Below are positions 19,615 through 29,732 of a stretch of DNA of 64,000 nt, in pieces (the stretch's first letter is position 1; each line of letters starts with the position of its first letter). Where the stretch lies: contig JAUXTT010000011.1 of assembly GCA_030684395.1 (NCBI GenBank), forward strand, positions 310,001 to 374,000, written 5' to 3'. The position numbers and the translations under genes were made by a program. Below the pieces are notes generated by a model that did no database searches, was not told where the DNA came from, and saw only the letters and a list, made by a program, of their open reading frames with translations. The DNA is from Bacteroidota bacterium (GTDB lineage Bacteria; Bacteroidota; Bacteroidia; B-17B0; Aurantibacillaceae).

Positions 19615-20526
19615 ATGTTCAAGAACTTAACAGGTGTTTTTTTACTTTTCTTTTCCTTCACCATTTATGCTCAGGAAAAAGAATACAATGATGGGCATGG
19701 CGGAAAAGTGAAGTTGCCCCTGGGAGATATTTCTTTCACCGATAAAGTAGTAAGTTTTAAAATTGGAAATCCAAAACCTGTTCCTGAAAACTCAATTGCG
19801 AAAGATGCCATTGGTACCCCCAATTTTAATGATACAACAGTGACCGGGTTTGTTTCTCTTGGAACCGGAGGAGAACTGGTGTTAGCTTTTACAGATAATG
19901 CATTAGTAAATATAGACGGACCGGATCTGTATGTTTTTGAGATGGGCAAATATGTAGAAGAAACCTTTTTGTATGTATCCAAGGATGCTAAAAAATGGAT
20001 TAGTGTAGGAAAAATAAGTGGTGGTAATGCGTTGGTTGATATTGGCGACTCAACTAAAGTGGGTGAAATATTTACTTACATAAAATTACAGGATGCAAAA
20101 ACGCCAACCAAAGATAAATCGTGGCCCGGAGCAGATATTGATGCAGTTGCTGCAATAGGCTCTGCAAAGCAGTTATCTCTAAATGCCCTTTATCTTTTTA
20201 ATACCAATGAAGCGAAAATAAAACCAGCCGCAAAACCCGATCTCGATAAAATTGTTACCGAATTAAAAGCAAACCCTTTATATGAAGTGGTAATTAACGG
20301 ACATACTGACAGCACAGGGAATAAGAAATTGAACCAAAAGCTCTCGTTGGATCGTGCAAACGCTATTAAAACCTATATTGTCACAAAAGCACCTGCATTA
20401 AAAACAAAGATCAAAATAAAAACAAATGGTTACGCTGATGATTATCCGGTGGCAAGCAACAATAATGCGGAAGGCAGGGAATTAAACCGCCGCGTTGAAG
20501 TATTTTTTATTCCAATCAAGAAGTAG
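19615..20526 (+). CDS. OmpA-family cell-envelope protein with N-terminal beta domain
   Basis: A 303-residue secreted protein (signal peptide to FTIYAQ). Residues about 25-185 form a beta-sandwich-like domain with FVSLGTGGELVLAFTDNAL and PDLYVFEMG, as in extracellular galactose-binding-like domains. Residues about 190-303 are an OmpA C-terminal domain that binds peptidoglycan: LNALYLFNTNEAKIKP, NGHTDSTGNKKLNQKLSLDRA and RELNRRVEVFF are diagnostic. It probably links the outer surface to the cell wall. It is transcribed divergently from the YfhO gene. Confidence 0.85.
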   Translation: MFKNLTGVFLLFFSFTIYAQEKEYNDGHGGKVKLPLGDISFTDKVVSFKIGNPKPVPENSIAKDAIGTPNFNDTTVTGFVSLGTGGELVLAFTDNALVNIDGPDLYVFEMGKYVEETFLYVSKDAKKWISVGKISGGNALVDIGDSTKVGEIFTYIKLQDAKTPTKDKSWPGADIDAVAAIGSAKQLSLNALYLFNTNEAKIKPAAKPDLDKIVTELKANPLYEVVINGHTDSTGNKKLNQKLSLDRANAIKTYIVTKAPALKTKIKIKTNGYADDYPVASNNNAEGRELNRRVEVFFIPIKK

Positions 20527-20530
20527 CTTT

Positions 20531-20622
20531 TGTTTCTGATTTTAAGTTTCTAGTTGTTTGTACATGGGATGAAAAATATCCTTCTAATCCGAAACTAGAA
20601 ATAATTAACCTGAAACCAGAAA
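20531..20622. repeat. Family B palindromic repeat
   Basis: Left arm GTTTCTGATTTTAAGTTTC and TAGTTG (20532-20556) and right arm GAAACTAGAAATAATTAACC then TGAAACCAGAAAT (20591-20622) are degenerate inverted copies made of TTTCTRG-like units. Related copies lie at 24060-24120 and 26263-26386. Confidence 0.6.
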
Positions 20623-20713
20623 TAGGCGATATGAACTTTTGTCAGTTAATAAAGCAATTTGCACAATTGGTATAAGTTTGGTTAATTTGAATAAACATCT
20701 AAAAAACAAAATT

Positions 20714-21385
20714 ATGTTCGATAACAATGAATTCAGAAAATACGCTGTAAAACACCGTGGCATTAACGGGCTTGTTTATGATAGCTACCAAAATCACATT
20801 ACTTCATCTTTAACTCCATATATTATTGAAGAGCGTCAGTTGAACGTTGCTCAAATGGATGTGTTCTCTCGTTTAATGATGGACCGTATCATTTTTCTTG
20901 GAACAGGAATTAATGATCAGGTTGCAAACATCGTTCAGGCTCAGTTGTTATTCTTAGAATCAGTTGATGCTAAAAAAGACATTCAAATCTATTTAAACTC
21001 TCCGGGCGGATCGGTTTACGCAGGTTTAGGTATTTATGATACCATGCAAATTGTAGGACCGGATGTAGCAACTATCTGTACTGGTATGGCTGCTTCTATG
21101 GGTGCTGTATTGATGTGTGCAGGTCAAAAAGGAAAACGTACTGCATTAAAACATGCCCGTGTTATGATTCACCAACCATTAGGTGGTGCTGAAGGACAAG
21201 CCTCAGATATCGAAATCACTGCACGTGAGATCCAGAAATTGAAAAAAGAATTGTATGAGATCATCGCACTACACAGTGGACAAACTTATGAGAAAGTTTG
21301 GGCTGACAGTGATCGTGACTACTGGATGATAGCTGAAGAAGCAAAAGCTTATGGTATGATTGATGAAGTTCTTTTGAAAAAATAA
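20714..21385 (+). CDS. clpP: ATP-dependent Clp protease proteolytic subunit
   Basis: The serine protease that forms the double-ring chamber used with ClpX/ClpA-type ATPases. It has 223 residues from the ATG at 20714. The catalytic Ser is in CTGMAASMGAVLM (about residue 124), the His in RVMIHQPLGG (about residue 150) and an Asp follows near 200. An earlier ATG-less reading start at 20639 was rejected because a -7-like TAAGTTTG (20673-20680) lies within that extension. It is followed by a strong terminator. Confidence 0.95.
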   Translation: MFDNNEFRKYAVKHRGINGLVYDSYQNHITSSLTPYIIEERQLNVAQMDVFSRLMMDRIIFLGTGINDQVANIVQAQLLFLESVDAKKDIQIYLNSPGGSVYAGLGIYDTMQIVGPDVATICTGMAASMGAVLMCAGQKGKRTALKHARVMIHQPLGGAEGQASDIEITAREIQKLKKELYEIIALHSGQTYEKVWADSDRDYWMIAEEAKAYGMIDEVLLKK

Positions 21386-21407
21386 ACTTTGATAAATAAC
21401 TGATAAA

Positions 21408-21439
21408 AGTCCGCTGATTAATTCAGCGGACTTTTTTTT
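21408..21439 (+). terminator. Intrinsic terminator after clpP
   Basis: AGTCCGCTGA (21408-21417) pairs perfectly with TCAGCGGACT (21423-21432) around TTAAT, followed by seven more T. It lies 22 bases after the clpP stop. The next promoter's -7 element (TACCTTTG, 21445-21452) begins directly after it. Confidence 0.93.
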
Positions 21440-21469
21440 GATACTACCTTTGTAATTCAAGACCCATAC

Positions 21470-22885
21470 ATGTTCAACTTCAATAAAATAAATCAGGAAT
21501 TTATACATCAGCTACAAACTATTTGTGGCAATGAAAATGTTTTTACTGATACAGAAAAAACAAAACCTTACGCAAGTGATGAAACTGAGCGTTTGGTGTA
21601 TATGCCGGAAGTAGTTGTGAAACCAGGAACTCCTGAAGAAATTGCTTCTATTCTGAAATTGTGTAACACTCATTTAATTCCGGTAACTCCACGTGGTGCA
21701 GGTACAGGTTTGAGTGGTGGTGCATTGCCAATTTATGGTGGTGTACTTTTATCGATGGAGCGTTTTAATAAAATCCTTGAAATTGACGAACGTAATTTAC
21801 AAGCTACTGTTGAGCCGGGTGTTATCAATCAGGTGTTTCAGGAAACAGTTGCTAAACAAGGTTTGTTTTATCCACCCGATCCTGCAAGTAAAGGAAGTTG
21901 TATGTTAGGTGGAAATGTGGCTGAAAGCAGCGGAGGACCAAGATGCGTGAAGTATGGAACAACTAAAGATTATATTTTAAACCTGGAAGTAGTTTTACCA
22001 ACCGGAGAAATTATTAAGACAGGCGCTAATACTTTAAAAAACTCAACAGGCTACAACCTTACGCAATTAATGGTTGGAAGTGAAGGTACGCTTGGTGTTG
22101 TAACGAAAATAATTGTAAAGCTAATTCCTCTTCCGAAACATGATTTATTAATGTTAGTCCCTTTTCGCTCATTGGACGAAGCTTGCAAAGCAGTAAGTGA
22201 AGTATTCAGGGCAGGGTTTATTCCAAGTGCATTAGAGTTAATGGAACGTGATGCATTAGATTGGGTGAGCAAATACGTAGAGAGTACTGTAGTGAAGATA
22301 GCTGATGATATTCAGGCACATTTGTTAATTGAAGTTGACGGTAGCGATACGGATGTGTTGATGAAAGAAATGGAACAGATAGCTGAACTCGTTTCCAAAT
22401 TTGATATTGATGAAATTTTATTTGCCGACTCAGCAGCACAAAAACAAGAGCTTTGGAAATTGCGCAGAAAAATAAATGAGGCAGTTACTTCTAATGCAAT
22501 AAGTAAAGAACAAGATACCGTAGTTCCGCGGGCCGAATTACCTCAACTCGTAAAAGGTGTAAAAGACATCGGAAAAAAATACAATTTCAGAAGCGTTTGT
22601 TATGGTCATGCCGGAGATGGAAATTTACATATCCGTTTTATAAAAGATGAAATGTCGGATGAGCTTTGGCATGGTGACCATATTAAAAAAGCAATAGCAG
22701 AACTATTTACACTTTGCCATCAGTTAAACGGCACCATTAGTGGTGAGCATGGAATTGGTTTGGTTCAACAATCCTTTATGCCTATTGTGTTTCACGAAAA
22801 AGCTCTTGAGCTGCAACGACAGATCAAAAAAACCTTTGATCCTAATATGATCTTGAACCCTGGGAAGATGTTTTACGGTAAATAA
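21470..22885 (+). CDS. FAD-linked oxidase (glycolate oxidase/D-lactate dehydrogenase type)
   Basis: A 471-residue flavoenzyme of the GlcD/D-lactate dehydrogenase family, oxidising a 2-hydroxyacid to the 2-oxoacid. The N-terminal FAD-binding (PCMH) domain shows PVTPRGAGTGLSGGALPIYGG near residues 75-95 and GGNVAESSGGPRCVKYGTT near residue 145. The C-terminal domain has YGHAGDGNLHIRF near residue 380 and ISGEHGIGLVQ near residue 425, typical of the family. It is probably cytoplasmic. The actual substrate cannot be read. Its -7 element is TACCTTTG at 21445. Confidence 0.9.
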   Translation: MFNFNKINQEFIHQLQTICGNENVFTDTEKTKPYASDETERLVYMPEVVVKPGTPEEIASILKLCNTHLIPVTPRGAGTGLSGGALPIYGGVLLSMERFNKILEIDERNLQATVEPGVINQVFQETVAKQGLFYPPDPASKGSCMLGGNVAESSGGPRCVKYGTTKDYILNLEVVLPTGEIIKTGANTLKNSTGYNLTQLMVGSEGTLGVVTKIIVKLIPLPKHDLLMLVPFRSLDEACKAVSEVFRAGFIPSALELMERDALDWVSKYVESTVVKIADDIQAHLLIEVDGSDTDVLMKEMEQIAELVSKFDIDEILFADSAAQKQELWKLRRKINEAVTSNAISKEQDTVVPRAELPQLVKGVKDIGKKYNFRSVCYGHAGDGNLHIRFIKDEMSDELWHGDHIKKAIAELFTLCHQLNGTISGEHGIGLVQQSFMPIVFHEKALELQRQIKKTFDPNMILNPGKMFYGK

Positions 22886-22905
22886 TATACCGCAAGCACA
22901 AATTT

Positions 22906-22934
22906 TTAGACGGCTCAGGCTTTATCCCGTCTAA
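22906..22934 (+). terminator. Weak hairpin after the FAD-linked oxidase gene
   Basis: TTAGACGG (22906-22913) pairs with CCGTCTAA (22927-22934) across a 13-base loop, 21 bases after the stop. There is no T-run after it, so it may slow or end transcription inefficiently or be only an RNA-end structure. Confidence 0.4.
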
Positions 22935-22999
22935 TTTAACACTATCCCCTATTCTAAAAACATTCAAATTCACTATCTTAGCTGCATTCTTTTAATAAA

Positions 23000-23752
23000 A
23001 TGAAGATGCTTAATCTGATCAAAAATATTTTCCTTTTACTTTTTTCACTTGTTCTTTTTACTACCTGTAAAAAAGAAAACATGTGCGATTGTTTTAAAGG
23101 AACAGGTTCTGAAACATCCGAAACAAGAGAACTGGGTGCCTTTGATGAAATACTTGTTCAGGACAAAATGGATGTTCATATTTCAAAAGGCACTAACTAT
23201 TCAGCCAAAATTGAAGGTGGGAAAAACGTGATCAAATTGATTAAAACAAAAATTGAAAACGGTGTACTGACTCTATCAGACGATAACCGTTGTGATTTTA
23301 CCCGCAGCTATAAAAAGAAGATAACTGTTTACATTACGGTTCCCAACCTAAACAGAATACAGCAGGATGGCTTAGGAGATGTTTACATGGATACTAATTT
23401 TGTTTGCGACACATTCAGGTATGCCATTTCTAATTCAGGCAATTTACATCTGGATATTAACTCAACTATTGTGTTTGGAGGCATGCATGGAAACGGAGAT
23501 ATTTTCATGAAGGGAATTGTAGGCGAAAACGTTGTACACGCTATAGGTCAGGGTTTTTATCATGGTTATGATGTAACGGCAAACAATGTAATTTTAACTC
23601 TCCGAACATCCGGTAAAATGGAAGTGAATGTAAATTCCTTCCTTAAAATTGATATGCTTAATCGTTCTACTGGTGATATTTTGTACAAAGGCTACCCAAC
23701 ATCTATCTACAAAAATATTCAGGGAACAGGAAAACTGGTTGAACAGAACTAA
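23000..23752 (+). CDS. DUF2807 (head-GIN) lipoprotein
   Basis: A 250-residue lipoprotein (lipobox LFTTCK, Cys near residue 23). The mature part is a right-handed beta-helix-like repeat of the DUF2807 head-GIN family: FDEILVQDKMDVHISKGTNY near residue 50, ITVYITVPNLNRIQQDGLGDV near residue 112 and a Gly/Asn-rich C-terminal half. These proteins are common on Bacteroidetes surfaces and have been called putative adhesins, without firm proof. It is monocistronic and convergent with atpC. Confidence 0.82.
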   Translation: MKMLNLIKNIFLLLFSLVLFTTCKKENMCDCFKGTGSETSETRELGAFDEILVQDKMDVHISKGTNYSAKIEGGKNVIKLIKTKIENGVLTLSDDNRCDFTRSYKKKITVYITVPNLNRIQQDGLGDVYMDTNFVCDTFRYAISNSGNLHLDINSTIVFGGMHGNGDIFMKGIVGENVVHAIGQGFYHGYDVTANNVILTLRTSGKMEVNVNSFLKIDMLNRSTGDILYKGYPTSIYKNIQGTGKLVEQN

Positions 23753-23755
23753 AAA

Positions 23756-23785
23756 AAAACGTTCTGCATAAATGCAGAACGTTTT
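23756..23785. terminator. Bidirectional terminator between DUF2807 gene and atpC
   Basis: AAAACGTTCTGCAT (23756-23769) and ATGCAGAACGTTTT (23772-23785) are perfectly complementary. On the minus strand the hairpin is followed by a run of nine or more T, so it should end the atpDC message efficiently. On the plus strand only TTTT follows. Confidence 0.88.
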
Positions 23786-23807
23786 CTATAATTCAATTCT
23801 TTTTAAA

Positions 23808-24044
23808 TTACTCAGCTAAAACAATAACCTTATTTTTTAATACCTCAACTACTCCGCCTTTAATTTCAAATTTTTGCACTTGAGATGCTGCGTCTGTAAT
23901 TTTCACCGTTCCTTTTTTCAAAGAAGCGATCATAGGAGCGTGATTGTCTAAAATTCCTAAAGAACCTTCCGACCCCGGAACTGTAAGCGATTTTGCTTCG
24001 CCTTCAAACAATTTTTTATCGGGTGTTACTATTTCTAATTTCAT
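23808..24044 (-). CDS. atpC: ATP synthase epsilon subunit
   Basis: A 78-residue epsilon subunit of F1Fo ATP synthase, the central-stalk protein. It contains only the N-terminal beta-sandwich (LEIVTPDKKLFEGEAKSLTVPGSEG and GILDNHAPMIASL). The C-terminal helical hairpin that inhibits ATP hydrolysis in many bacteria is absent, which is usual for this phylum. It follows atpD on the same strand, 79 bases away, with a family B repeat in the gap. The other ATP synthase genes are not in the window. Confidence 0.93.
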   Translation of the reverse strand: MKLEIVTPDKKLFEGEAKSLTVPGSEGSLGILDNHAPMIASLKKGTVKITDAASQVQKFEIKGGVVEVLKNKVIVLAE

Positions 24045-24059
24045 TTTATCTATTTATTA

Positions 24060-24120
24060 TTTCTGGTTCTTAGTTTCTAGTTGAATAGTTCCTAACCAGA
24101 AACTTGAAACCAAAAACAAG
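24060..24120. repeat. Family B palindromic repeat inside the atpDC operon
   Basis: TTCTGGTTCTTAGTTTCTAG and TTG (24061-24083) face CCAGAAACTTGAAACC with AAAAACAAG (24097-24120). The two arms are degenerate inverted copies of TTTCTRG-type units. It occupies almost the whole gap between atpD and atpC, so it must be transcribed. Confidence 0.6.
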
Positions 24121-24123
24121 TAA

Positions 24124-25677
<1,554 letters not shown>

Positions 25678-25817
25678 TTAAAATTACAAAGAATGTCTGT
25701 CGTCTAAATGCATAGTTATTAACGATATTTCAACGGAATCTATCGAAAAAAATAAATTTCACTCATCCAAAATATGCTTTTACCTTTGTGGTCTTAAAAA
25801 TTATAGATTTTAGCTTT

Positions 25818-26261
25818 ATGATTCAACGTATTCAGACCGTATTTTTGTTATCAGTAGCCATTATTGCAGCGTTATTGTTCGTTTTCCCTGCTGAAGTATA
25901 CGCTTCTTCAACCGAAACCATTTTTTACACCCTTTTACCTTTTGGAGTAAAAGAGGGAACTTCTCCCATTATTTATGGTTTGTTTGCAACCAACATAGGC
26001 TTGATTATACTGGCATTTGTAAGTATTTTCCAATACAAAAACCGTAAAAAACAACTAAAAACCAGTCGTTTATTGATGTTACTTTCTGCAATGCAGGTAA
26101 GCTTAATGTTTGTTTTTAGCTTGTACAACAAAGAAGGCTACACAAAAGACTATACCTGGGCAGCTTACCTTCCATTGGCTATGATCGTTTTTTCTCTTTT
26201 AGCGGGAATCTTTATTAAGAAGGATGAGGAATTGGTGAGGTCAGCGGATAGGATTCGGTAA
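25818..26261 (+). CDS. DUF4293 family membrane protein
   Basis: A 147-residue inner-membrane protein with four hydrophobic segments, starting MIQRIQTVFLLSVAIIAALLF, which is the characteristic start of the Bacteroidetes DUF4293 family. It ends in a basic and acidic cytoplasmic tail. Start at 25818 is chosen because a -7-like TACCTTTG (25781-25788) overlaps the only upstream alternative. It is divergent from atpD. Function is unknown. Confidence 0.82.
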   Translation: MIQRIQTVFLLSVAIIAALLFVFPAEVYASSTETIFYTLLPFGVKEGTSPIIYGLFATNIGLIILAFVSIFQYKNRKKQLKTSRLLMLLSAMQVSLMFVFSLYNKEGYTKDYTWAAYLPLAMIVFSLLAGIFIKKDEELVRSADRIR

Positions 26262-26262
26262 T

Positions 26263-26386
26263 TATTTCTGGTCATTTATTTCTAGTTTCTAGTTGGGTCG
26301 GAATTAAATAACAAATTTTTTCCGAAATATATTTCTTGTTAAGGAAAAGTGCCAACCAGAAATAAAAAACAAGAAACTTGAAACAA
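26263..26386. repeat. Family B palindromic repeat
   Basis: Left arm TTTCTGGTCATTTATTTCTA and GTTTCTAGTTG (26265-26295), right arm CCAACCAGAAATAAAAAACA and AGAAACTTGAAAC (26352-26384). The left arm contains two exact TTTCTAG units in tandem (period 7). It fills the gap between convergent genes. Confidence 0.6.
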
Positions 26387-26387
26387 A

Positions 26388-26939
26388 TTAATCCAACAAC
26401 TCCTCAATGGCATCCATTTTTTTCTGGGAGAATTTCCCGGATTCTACGTGAACAATTTTTCCAGCCGTATCTAATACAAAGAAGTATGGCACTTTTGAAT
26501 CTTCAATAGCGAAATCTTCTTTGTAAGGTTTTATCGCACCGTTATAAAATAATAAGTATGGCCAAAATTCTTTATCGGTACCACTCCTAATCTTTTCTTT
26601 ACTCCCCTTTTCAAAGATTTGATTTACTTTATTCAACATAGGAATGAAATAAAAATACGCATCGTAATTCACAGCTGCACTAAAAAACTCTGTAGTATCC
26701 TTTTTCTCTACAAAGGTATTGTACATTGGGTTTAACCAGGTCTTCAGATCCTCTTCAGCGGCCTTACTAAAACATACTCCGATAACAGTCATTTTTCCCT
26801 TGGTATCTTTCGGAAGATTTACTGTTTTACCGGCAAAAGATTCTCCTGTAAGATCAGGGAACACTTTACCTTTTGCATTTTGTGCATTTACCGCAACTGT
26901 TACTAACAGTGCTAAAACGGCAATAAAAATATTTTTCAT
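26388..26939 (-). CDS. Secreted thioredoxin-fold-like protein without CxxC
   Basis: A 183-residue protein with a signal peptide ending NAQ near residue 20. It reads as a thioredoxin-like fold: KVFPDLTGESFAGKTVNLPKDTKGKMTVIGVCFSKAAEED near residues 25-65 and later VPYFFVLDTAGKIVHVESGKF. The position where a redox CxxC would be has a single Cys (GVCFS). It is therefore unlikely to be a disulfide oxidoreductase and may bind a partner. Weak resemblance to ATP10-type assembly factors is possible but unproven. Confidence 0.7.
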   Translation of the reverse strand: MKNIFIAVLALLVTVAVNAQNAKGKVFPDLTGESFAGKTVNLPKDTKGKMTVIGVCFSKAAEEDLKTWLNPMYNTFVEKKDTTEFFSAAVNYDAYFYFIPMLNKVNQIFEKGSKEKIRSGTDKEFWPYLLFYNGAIKPYKEDFAIEDSKVPYFFVLDTAGKIVHVESGKFSQKKMDAIEELLD

Positions 26940-26996
26940 AATGTATATTTATAGATTAAAACTACTGATTAATTGAATGCAATAAGAACAATTTTC

Positions 26997-27767
26997 TTAC
27001 CATTTTCCACCGCTACCGCCGCCGCCAAAACTTCCACCACCAAAGCCGCCAAAGCCACCTCCGGAAGAACGACCACTACTCCATCCGCCTCCACCAAAAC
27101 CTCCGTAACTTCTGTAACCACCACTACCAAAAGTTCCGCCTCCACCGCCACTTGATCTCGCAAATAAAAACCATAAAATAGCAATACCAATAAGTGCAGC
27201 TAAAATTGGGTGACGTTTAATCCAATCACCAATACCATTTTCACTATTATTTTTAATATTATACTCGCCCTTTGCGGCAAGCATCAATGCTTTGCAACCC
27301 CTGTATAAACCCTCGTAGTTTTTTCCCTCCTTAAAATAGGGATTCATTTCAGTCTCGCGTATGTGCTTGGTATGTAAGTCGGTGATAGCACCTTCCAAAC
27401 CATAACCCACTGCAATAAAAAGATCACGGGTATTGGGTTTTACAAGAATGACCAGGCCATTATCAAATTCTTTTTGCCCCACTTTCCATGCTGTGCCCAG
27501 TTCAGTAGCATACTGAGCCGGTTCCATGCCGTTAAGGTCGTCTACAATAACTATACAGATCTGATTGGAAGTGCTTCTGTTGAATGCATCAAGTGTGTCT
27601 TCCAATTGCTTTTGTTCGGAAGCCGATAAGAAGTTAGTTGATTCTTTTGAAAGGTTATTTACTAAACGCTGTGGCCATGGACGATCTGCTACCTGCGACT
27701 TAACTATGAAGTCACAAAATAAAAATACGAGTACTAAAACGAACCTAGGAAAAAGTGATCTCATCAT
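26997..27767 (-). CDS. TPM domain membrane protein with Gly-rich tail
   Basis: A 256-residue YgcG-type protein: signal peptide (about 1-24), a TPM domain beginning RPWPQRLVNNLSKESTNFLS with ICIVIVDDLNGMEPAQYATELG near residue 80 and VGYGLEGAITDLHTKHI near residue 130, one membrane helix near residue 190, and a C-terminal tail of about 50 residues made almost only of Gly, Ser, Phe and Tyr. TPM proteins act at the membrane; one (TPM of plants/cyanobacteria) helps photosystem repair, but the bacterial role is open. It overlaps the next upstream TPM gene by 23 bases. Confidence 0.86.
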   Translation of the reverse strand: MMRSLFPRFVLVLVFLFCDFIVKSQVADRPWPQRLVNNLSKESTNFLSASEQKQLEDTLDAFNRSTSNQICIVIVDDLNGMEPAQYATELGTAWKVGQKEFDNGLVILVKPNTRDLFIAVGYGLEGAITDLHTKHIRETEMNPYFKEGKNYEGLYRGCKALMLAAKGEYNIKNNSENGIGDWIKRHPILAALIGIAILWFLFARSSGGGGGTFGSGGYRSYGGFGGGGWSSGRSSGGGFGGFGGGSFGGGGSGGKW

Positions 27768-28182
27768 TCAGTTCGTTTATATCATCACGATTAACAGGGA
27801 AATATGTTTTTAATTGTCGGCCACACTCCAAAATAGCCTCCTCCAATCCTTCAGCAAACTTACTTTGTTTGAAGTTATCTATAGCTTTATCTTTTATTTT
27901 GTCCCAAAACTCCGCACCTACTTTTTCATGAATACCTTTATCACCCACAACAGCAAAGTCCTTACTATCAACTGCCATATAAAATAAAATCCCGTTTCTT
28001 AATTCGGTTTTATGCATTCCTAAGTTCTCAAACACAGCGTTTGCACGTTCTATGGGAGAATCTTTACATTTATCTTCTAAATGAACACGAATTTCTCCTG
28101 AAGTTTTCAGCTCTGCTCTTTTTATAGCATACACTATATCTGCTTGCTGTTTGGTATTAAAAAATTTCTTAGAAGAGGCCAT
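27745..28182 (-). CDS. Cytoplasmic TPM domain protein
   Basis: A 145-residue soluble TPM-fold protein without signal peptide: IVYAIKRAELKTSGEIRVHLEDKCK, RNGILFYMAVDSKDFAVVGDKGIHEKVG and AEGLEEAILECGRQLKTYFP. It is the upstream partner of the membrane TPM gene; the coding regions overlap, indicating coupled translation. In many Bacteroidetes such pairs follow a lemA gene, which is absent here. Function is unknown. Confidence 0.85.
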   Translation of the reverse strand: MASSKKFFNTKQQADIVYAIKRAELKTSGEIRVHLEDKCKDSPIERANAVFENLGMHKTELRNGILFYMAVDSKDFAVVGDKGIHEKVGAEFWDKIKDKAIDNFKQSKFAEGLEEAILECGRQLKTYFPVNRDDINELNDEITFS

Positions 28183-28285
28183 AGGTTTTTGATGCTGAAT
28201 TCAGTTACGAATTTAAAAATTATTTTGCTACCTAAACGTTTATTGTAATGGCTTTATTCCTAATTTTACCCAAAATTTTAAACAT

Positions 28286-29368
28286 ATGTCAAAGATCCAC
28301 AATTTCAGCGCAGGTCCCGGAATTTTACCACAGGAAGTATTAAAACAAGCATCCGAAGCTTGTATCAATTTTGATAACATGAATCTTTCTTTACTGGAAA
28401 TCTCTCACAGAAGTAAGAATTATGTTGCGGTAATGGATGAGGCAAGACAATTGGTGAAAGACCTGTTTGAAGTAGGTGACGAATACGAAGTGTTTTATTT
28501 AGGTGGGGGGGCAAGTTTACAATTTGGCATGGTTCCAATGAACCTGTTAACTGAAACCGGTTATGCTGCTTACGTAAATACAGGAGTGTGGGCAAGTAAA
28601 GCAATTAAAGAAGCGAAGATTGTTGGTAACACAAAGGTGATAGCTTCTTCAGAAGATAAAAAATTCTCTTACGTTCCTAAAGGATATGAGATTCCAAGTG
28701 ATGCTGATTATTTTCACATCACATCAAACAATACCATTTACGGAACACAAATGAAAGCTTTTCCAAAATCACCTGTTCCAATGGTATGTGATATGAGTTC
28801 GGATATTTTTAGCAGAAGGGTGAACGCAAAAGATTTCGCTTTGATCTATGCGGGTGCACAAAAAAATATGGGGCCTGCAGGAAGTACTATGGTGATGGTA
28901 AGAAAAGATGTATTAGGAAAAACAACCCGTAAAATGTTGTCGATGCTGGATTACAGTGTTCACATTAAAGGAGAAAGCATGTACAATACTCCTCCTGTAT
29001 TCCCTGTGTATGTGAGTATGCTTACTTTACGTTGGTTAAAACAAAATGGTGGAGTTGATTGGATAGAAAAGATAAATCAACAAAAAGCAGATTTATTATA
29101 CGCTGAAATTGACAGAAACTCTTGTTTTGAAGGAACCGTTGCAAAAGAAGACAGAAGTAATATGAATGCTTGTTTCCTTCCAACTAAACCGGAGTTTGAA
29201 GCTGAGTTTGATAAATTAGCAAAAGAATATAACTTGAGCGGATTGAAAGGACATCGTGATGTTGGTGGATACCGTGCATCTATGTACAATGCATTACCAT
29301 TGGAAAGCGTTCAGGTTTTGGTAGAAGCAATGAAAGAGTTTGAAAAGAAAAGCGTGATGATCGCTTAA
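28286..29368 (+). CDS. serC: Phosphoserine aminotransferase
   Basis: The PLP enzyme that converts 3-phosphohydroxypyruvate and glutamate to phosphoserine in serine (and pyridoxine) synthesis. It has 360 residues. It starts with HNFSAGPGILP, has the phosphate-binding LGGGASLQFGMVP near residue 75 and the PLP Lys in YAGAQKNMGPAG near residue 194. The terminal GLKGHRDVGGYRASMYNA is diagnostic of SerC. It is monocistronic, followed by a terminator. Confidence 0.96.
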   Translation: MSKIHNFSAGPGILPQEVLKQASEACINFDNMNLSLLEISHRSKNYVAVMDEARQLVKDLFEVGDEYEVFYLGGGASLQFGMVPMNLLTETGYAAYVNTGVWASKAIKEAKIVGNTKVIASSEDKKFSYVPKGYEIPSDADYFHITSNNTIYGTQMKAFPKSPVPMVCDMSSDIFSRRVNAKDFALIYAGAQKNMGPAGSTMVMVRKDVLGKTTRKMLSMLDYSVHIKGESMYNTPPVFPVYVSMLTLRWLKQNGGVDWIEKINQQKADLLYAEIDRNSCFEGTVAKEDRSNMNACFLPTKPEFEAEFDKLAKEYNLSGLKGHRDVGGYRASMYNALPLESVQVLVEAMKEFEKKSVMIA

Positions 29369-29401
29369 TAAGATTTAACTTATAACGTTTATAGATATTA
29401 G

Positions 29402-29424
29402 AGCGGGCGAGAGTCCGCTTTTTT
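29402..29424 (+). terminator. Intrinsic terminator after serC
   Basis: AGCGGGC pairs with GTCCGCT (one G-T pair) around a GAGA tetraloop, followed by six T (29419-29424). It is 33 bases after the serC stop. Confidence 0.88.
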
Positions 29425-29469
29425 ATTAGGCAGCCTAGAAATTTCCCACTCTAATTATTAAACAAACTC

Positions 29470-29500
29470 TTTGAACATCGTTTAGAATTTAGTACATTTG
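29470..29500 (+). promoter_or_regulatory. Bacteroidetes promoter of the toxin-antitoxin pair
   Basis: TTTG (29470-29473), 19 bases, then TACATTTG (29493-29500) matches the -33 TTTG and -7 TAnnTTTG elements with normal spacing. The antitoxin ATG is at 29505, 4 bases after the -7 element, so the start site should fall on or beside the ATG and the mRNA would be leaderless. Confidence 0.75.
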
Positions 29501-29504
29501 ATTT

Positions 29505-29732
29505 ATGAAAACTTTAACGATTAATATCCCGGATTCTTTAGATGTTGATAACAGGGCACTTGCTATGTTAGTTTCTACGCGTCTATATGAACAAGGTAAG
29601 CTTTCATTGGGACAAGCCGCAGAGATTGCAGGCTTAACAAAAAGAACTTTTGTTGAACTACTGGGTTCATATAATATTTCTATATTTAATTTCCCTCCAA
29701 CAGATATATCCAACGACGTAAAAAATGCATAA
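29505..29732 (+). CDS. UPF0175 family antitoxin
   Basis: A 75-residue protein of UPF0175. After a short beta-strand start (KTLTINIPDSL) comes a helical region with YEQGKLSLGQAAEIAGLTKRTFVELLGSYNI, the typical UPF0175 core that resembles a helix-turn-helix and recognises DNA. Such proteins are antitoxins to PIN-like toxins of the DUF3368 type, and the next gene is one. The two coding regions overlap by 8 bases. It should bind and repress its own promoter at 29470-29500. Confidence 0.88.
   Translation: MKTLTINIPDSLDVDNRALAMLVSTRLYEQGKLSLGQAAEIAGLTKRTFVELLGSYNISIFNFPPTDISNDVKNA

Noticed and set aside
20631-20675. 14-codon frame MNFCQLIKQFAQLV before clpP
   Set aside because: It overlaps the promoter-like element and has no leader-peptide features.
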